From NCBI RefSeq assembly GCF_000210295.1, contig NC_026737.1, forward strand, positions 806,001-870,000: a stretch of 64,000 nt of DNA. The letters run 5' to 3'. Under the pieces are notes generated by a model that ran no database searches, had not been told where the DNA came from, and saw only the letters and a program-made list of their open reading frames with translations. Below are positions 60,434-64,000 of this stretch, one piece after another. Position 1 is the first letter of the stretch. Each line of letters begins with the position of its first letter. The position numbers were made by a program, and so were the translations under genes. Origin of the DNA: Trypanosoma brucei gambiense DAL972 (Eukaryota > Euglenozoa > Kinetoplastea > Trypanosomatida > Trypanosomatidae).

Positions 60434-60988
60434 CTAAAGGCAACAGTGCGTGATTGTGGTTAACAAGTATAGAGCGACAGCGGCGCAAAGAAGATATGAA
60501 CCGACATCAATTTTAAAACCACGTTCCTTGAACGGGGCGTACTTGTCGCGCAGTTTCGGATCGCCTTGGCAGTAACCTCTCAAATAACCGAGAGTAACGA
60601 GTCCAATACAAGTTATTGCACCCAGAAGAGAAAAAAAGACCAACGATAAAGAGACAACCTTCAAGTGCTTCATTTTTTTTCCGCAAGCAACCACACCACA
60701 GAGAAATAGAAGAGAAATGAGTCCAACTGCGGCAGCCGCTGCGACAGCGCCCATACTGACCTGAAAGTATACACTGTACTCGTAGCATTCACTCTCCCGG
60801 ACACTTGTCTTGCTTTCTGTACTCGCAGTTTTTTCCATGTAGTACCATAGGGTTTGGATCGCTTCCTTTGTTTCATTCTTCATGCGAAAAACGGGGAAGA
60901 TAATCGTACACACTGAAGTACTGGCACCCAGTAGAGTCATTAGTATTGTCAAACAGCCGCAACACAGCATGTTTCCTCCACCGGTCAA
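60434..60988 (-). CDS. Amastin-like surface protein, copy 3
   Basis: The protein has 184 residues; an ATG at residue 7 (60970) is an alternative that matches the start of copy 2. Four hydrophobic segments occur, with a charged first loop (FPVFRMKNETKEAIQTLWYYMEK shared with copy 2 in the first 20) and a Cys in ESECYEYSVYFQV. It is closest to copy 2. The repeat fragment R3 begins just upstream of its start. Confidence 0.87.
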   Translation of the reverse strand: MTGGGNMLCCGCLTILMTLLGASTSVCTIIFPVFRMKNETKEAIQTLWYYMEKTASTESKTSVRESECYEYSVYFQVSMGAVAAAAAVGLISLLFLCGVVACGKKMKHLKVVSLSLVFFSLLGAITCIGLVTLGYLRGYCQGDPKLRDKYAPFKERGFKIDVGSYLLCAAVALYLLTTITHCCL

Positions 60989-61264
60989 ACGACAACTGAT
61001 AACGAGGCTTGTCTTAAGAACTTACACAACTTCCAAATAGAGCTCAAGAAGAAGAGAAAAGTATTGTGAGTCACGTACAGCAAAGGATCAAAGCAGAGAG
61101 AGAGAGAGAGCGAAAAGGAAAGATTGGATAACGGCAACAACAGAAGAAGTGAAACATGTAGAAACATGCATGAAAGCCAACGAGGCAATACCAAAAGTGG
61201 CCAGTCAGATGTTTGTGTAGCGCTCGTCCACAGGCCTGTCGAAATCCACATCCAATTCACAGAT
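60987..61264. repeat. Partial repeat unit R3
   Basis: It matches 57137-57418 of unit R1. It ends abruptly inside RPB6, where unique sequence of the next gene's 3' end takes over. It is the edge of the tandem duplication. Confidence 0.92.
61205..61264 (-). pseudogene. RPB6 3'-terminal fragment
   Basis: The last 20 codons of RPB6, including the stop, remain here; upstream the sequence changes to another gene. It is a remnant of the duplication breakpoint and not expressed as RPB6. Confidence 0.92.
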
Positions 61265-61285
61265 TGGCGTTACCGTAAACGATAG

Positions 61286-63550
61286 CTAGGTAACCCAGTT
61301 GTTGGTGCGCTGCAGCACTTCGAGGATCTTCTCCATGTAAACGCGAAACTCCTCGGGACGCATATTTCCATCACTTCCGCTGAAACTTTGTCCCTGAATA
61401 ATCGAATGCCCGCCGTACGATTGGTCCCCGCTCGCAACTACAATACGGTCACCACTGCGCTCCTCGTTAAGGTCTTTGCCATTTTTTGGCCTTCTTTGAT
61501 GGACGCAGTACGGTTTTTTAACTAAGAAATGAGCCCGTGAGTCCAAGACGGTTGGCTCGGTAGGGGGTGGCTGGAGTGTTGCGAGAAAAGTCTCTCGGGG
61601 CTTATGTTCGTAGTCGTAGCGTAAAAGCGCGAGTTGGGTGCGGAGGCCACTAAGTTCGCTTTCCATTGCGTTGTCGCCATAGACACGATAGACTTCATCC
61701 AGTATGTACTTCCGCTCCTCGGGGGTAAGGTCGTAGCGACGCCGATCCGCCCATAAGAGCAGCTCATCAAGCCATGATGCTTTGAATGTGTTGCAAGAGC
61801 GTGTTGCATACCGATACAGTTCCAGTAGCTTGGGGGACTCAGTGCGCAAGTATATCTTCATCAGCCGGGACACGATGCGGGAACTGAGTGGAATCCCTTT
61901 TTCACTGACAGCCCGAGAAACCTCGCCTGCACCACCACCGGGATCTGTAGAATTGTGAGCATGTTGAAGGAGAGCACAGAAATAAACCTCCTCATTAGAA
62001 TGGGTCAGGAGTAACTCACGACATGGTCGAAGGTATTCCTCTTCAAAGCGAGGAACCTGACATTTCGACAAGGCAAGAAGAGAAGTTTGCAGCAAATATT
62101 CATTGCCACGGCGGTCCTCCACGCGGGTGGCGTCGGACAGCGCGTCCTTAGCCTGCACAAAAGCGCCGAGAGCCACATCTGCCGCCCTCATCTCTCCTGC
62201 TGCAATAAGTACAATGCTCCATACGCTAATGCTTAGCTTCTCCGCACAGCGTAGCATTGCTCGTGCGGTGAAAACAATCTTTCTGTTATCCTTTGCCGCA
62301 TGCAATACAGTGAGAAGTTGAAAGAAGAGGTAGTCGGAAACGCCCTCCATTATTTTCTCACATTCACCAACTGCACGGAAATCTTGCCCATCTGCGGCTG
62401 TTCCGGATCGCATCGCACGCGAGCGATGCCCCAAAAGAACATCACAGCCCACACTCTCCACACCAAGGCGGGACCCAACTTCATCAAAGTAATGTAACGC
62501 CTCGTGGACGTGCTGCCCCGCCCTGCAGGTTGCAATAAGGGTAGCGTAGAACCATTGTTCTTCGGATATTACCCCATGATCAACGCGGGTAGCGCCATTT
62601 GCACTTCCGCCGTAGGAGACCTCACCACTACCAGTGTCACTGGTGGTGATACTCAAATTGGAGCCGCCTTCTTCCGTCAAGTTCGTGGTGCCACATCCTC
62701 TACGAAGGAAGCCGCGTCGAAGGCAGAAGCGAAAGAAAAGCATTTCCCCCTCGTCTCCGCATGATGCATACTGCACAAACCGCCTAACTGTGTATATGGC
62801 ATCTTGCACACTGAGCTCCCGGGAGGCCTCGGGGTATAGAACTGCAATGTACTCCTTAAATATGTACGCGGCACCTTGAAGGGCTTGTTTAGCATCAACA
62901 GAGCGCGCTTTTTCAAGATGTGCGACAATGCAAACACAGCGCCAGAAGGTGCGGGCCAACGAAAATGAACTCATCACCTCCCACCCAAGCGAGGGTTCGT
63001 GCTGGAGGTGCTTCATGCAGTGGGCTCCCAAACGGACCAAATCACTTGTACTTCCGAGGCTGTAGGCACTGTCCACGACGGAATCGGAGACGGCGAAGCT
63101 ACCCGCCACGCTATTAGCCTCAGCCATAGAGGAAGAGCACACGAGGTTCGCACGACCATAGTAAATTGCAAGACAGAGTTCGTGCAGACCCGCCACGTGT
63201 GCCAACTGCCCATACTCACGCACACACTTGTAGCTCACCTCCGCCAACCGTCGGCTAAGAAGTTCAGAAACGTGCGCGTGGACTGCCGCGGTCTGACTTG
63301 GGTCAAAATTGGTTCGACTGAAACGATGTAGACGGCGACTGAACTCCTCTGTTGAGAGGAAGGTTAATTCTTTTGCCATGTGTCTGTACGCCTCCGTGCT
63401 TGTGTCGACATGAACCATTGTTTTTGCGCCCACACGCGCTGCTAACGGGGTGACTCCAACGCCGCTAACACTCCTGATGGTATTTTTCCCGCTTCCATAC
63501 TTGAAAACTGGCAGCACACTCGCGACGTGTGTAAAGAACCGACTCCTCAT
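61286..63550 (-). CDS. Mitochondrial-type helical repeat protein
   Basis: The protein has 754 residues. The N-terminus (MRSRFFTHVASVLPVFKYGSGKN) is basic and amphipathic, typical of mitochondrial import. The rest is mostly helical in pairs of about 30-35 residues, which recalls PPR/TPR-like proteins common in trypanosome mitochondrial ribosomes and RNA processing. No single PPR unit fits fully. A Ser/Gly-rich insert lies near 295-330. Its stop codon lies 22 bp from the RPB6 remnant, so the duplication placed its 3' UTR inside repeat sequence. Function unknown. Confidence 0.82.
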   Translation of the reverse strand: MRSRFFTHVASVLPVFKYGSGKNTIRSVSGVGVTPLAARVGAKTMVHVDTSTEAYRHMAKELTFLSTEEFSRRLHRFSRTNFDPSQTAAVHAHVSELLSRRLAEVSYKCVREYGQLAHVAGLHELCLAIYYGRANLVCSSSMAEANSVAGSFAVSDSVVDSAYSLGSTSDLVRLGAHCMKHLQHEPSLGWEVMSSFSLARTFWRCVCIVAHLEKARSVDAKQALQGAAYIFKEYIAVLYPEASRELSVQDAIYTVRRFVQYASCGDEGEMLFFRFCLRRGFLRRGCGTTNLTEEGGSNLSITTSDTGSGEVSYGGSANGATRVDHGVISEEQWFYATLIATCRAGQHVHEALHYFDEVGSRLGVESVGCDVLLGHRSRAMRSGTAADGQDFRAVGECEKIMEGVSDYLFFQLLTVLHAAKDNRKIVFTARAMLRCAEKLSISVWSIVLIAAGEMRAADVALGAFVQAKDALSDATRVEDRRGNEYLLQTSLLALSKCQVPRFEEEYLRPCRELLLTHSNEEVYFCALLQHAHNSTDPGGGAGEVSRAVSEKGIPLSSRIVSRLMKIYLRTESPKLLELYRYATRSCNTFKASWLDELLLWADRRRYDLTPEERKYILDEVYRVYGDNAMESELSGLRTQLALLRYDYEHKPRETFLATLQPPPTEPTVLDSRAHFLVKKPYCVHQRRPKNGKDLNEERSGDRIVVASGDQSYGGHSIIQGQSFSGSDGNMRPEEFRVYMEKILEVLQRTNNWVT

Positions 63551-64000
63551 GGTGTATACCTGCAGCCTTCAGAATGGGAGTTTGTGCGTGTTTAACTCAA
63601 CTCACAGACGCCAAACAAACACTTTCTCTATAGGCATGCTCTGCTCTCATAGTGTGCGATTTAGAGGCCGCCGCGTGAAGAGGAAGTGAAAGGGTGGTAG
63701 GAACAAAAACGGAAGGCTGTGAAAGCGTTGGAAAGGGGGGAAAAGACTTACAGATACTAGTCAACACTCATGGAAAAAGAGATAGAGAGGGACATAAGAA
63801 AAGCACACAATCGATCAAAACAAACGTGTGCCGCCAGAGAGAATCAACGCCCACCCTGAAAGCTCACATGCTGCGGGTGGGCAACTCAGCATCACATAAA
63901 AGAAAAGGGAACCGGAGGATGCAACGGAACTAAACAATATGTCCCTGGCTCAAAGCCTAGTATGCCAGGCATTTGCACCCCCTGCACCACTGTTCCTGCC
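63551..64000. other. Right-edge region, 5' flank of the helical protein gene
   Basis: No gene. A purine-rich stretch at about 63681-63825 on the plus strand is a likely minus-strand pyrimidine tract for trans-splicing. Confidence 0.5.

Noticed and set aside
1..64000. CRISPR arrays, operons with ribosome binding sites, bacterial insertion sequences
   Set aside because: None seen. The sequence is eukaryotic, and all arrays found are microsatellites or gene duplications.

Overview
The window looks like nuclear DNA of an African trypanosome, most probably Trypanosoma brucei. The reasons are: intron-free genes all on one strand over about 60 kb, which is a polycistronic unit; polypyrimidine tracts upstream of many CDSs, as trans-splicing needs; sparse tRNA genes between units; and kinetoplastid families such as alpha-type amastins, a class I myosin with WW and FYVE modules, and GPI-anchored surface proteins of the transferrin-receptor/PAG type. 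From remembered gene order it resembles T. brucei chromosome 4. That is recall, not a search.

Layout. Positions 1-6200 hold no convincing protein gene. They carry one 720-bp arm of an inverted repeat (846-1565) and a minus-strand tRNA cluster (Val, Leu, Met). Positions 6218-13654 hold an array of surface-protein genes read leftwards. Two pairs each combine a GPI-anchored subunit (B) with a subunit lacking a GPI signal (A). Upstream of them are one intact PAG-like gene (C) and one frameshifted copy of C. Positions 14552-15096 hold a second tRNA cluster (Glu, Met, Ser, Val), and the other inverted-repeat arm lies at 14948-15667. The surface array is therefore an island between tRNA clusters and inverted repeats.

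From 16436 to 63550 a long minus-strand housekeeping unit follows. In transcription order (right to left) it encodes: a mitochondrial-type helical protein; a tandem amastin/RPB6 array of three amastins, two full RPB6 copies and one RPB6 fragment; a Ser/Thr-rich coiled-coil protein; a Ubc6-like E2; a small mitochondrial membrane protein; a membrane/coiled-coil protein; a small-Tim-like protein; a Wee1-like kinase; a tandem rhodanese protein; a His-rich-tailed helical protein; a mitochondrial P-loop protein; class I myosin; a Fes1/HspBP1-like exchange factor; a possible ELL-like elongation factor; an N2227/carnosine N-methyltransferase; a Cys-rich gene broken by a G-run frameshift; an EF-hand protein; uracil phosphoribosyltransferase; a TPR-SET (SMYD-like) protein; and an FtsH whose zinc motif is degenerate.

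Most notable: the paired A/B receptor-like genes, organised like the GPI/non-GPI subunits of the trypanosome transferrin receptor, with a 586-bp block that appears identical shared between copies; the inverted repeat whose breakpoint falls inside a tRNA gene; the FtsH with HEAGK in place of HEAGH; the possible ELL homologue; and the amastin/RPB6 tandem duplication. Identifications rest on reading motifs by eye. No database was searched.
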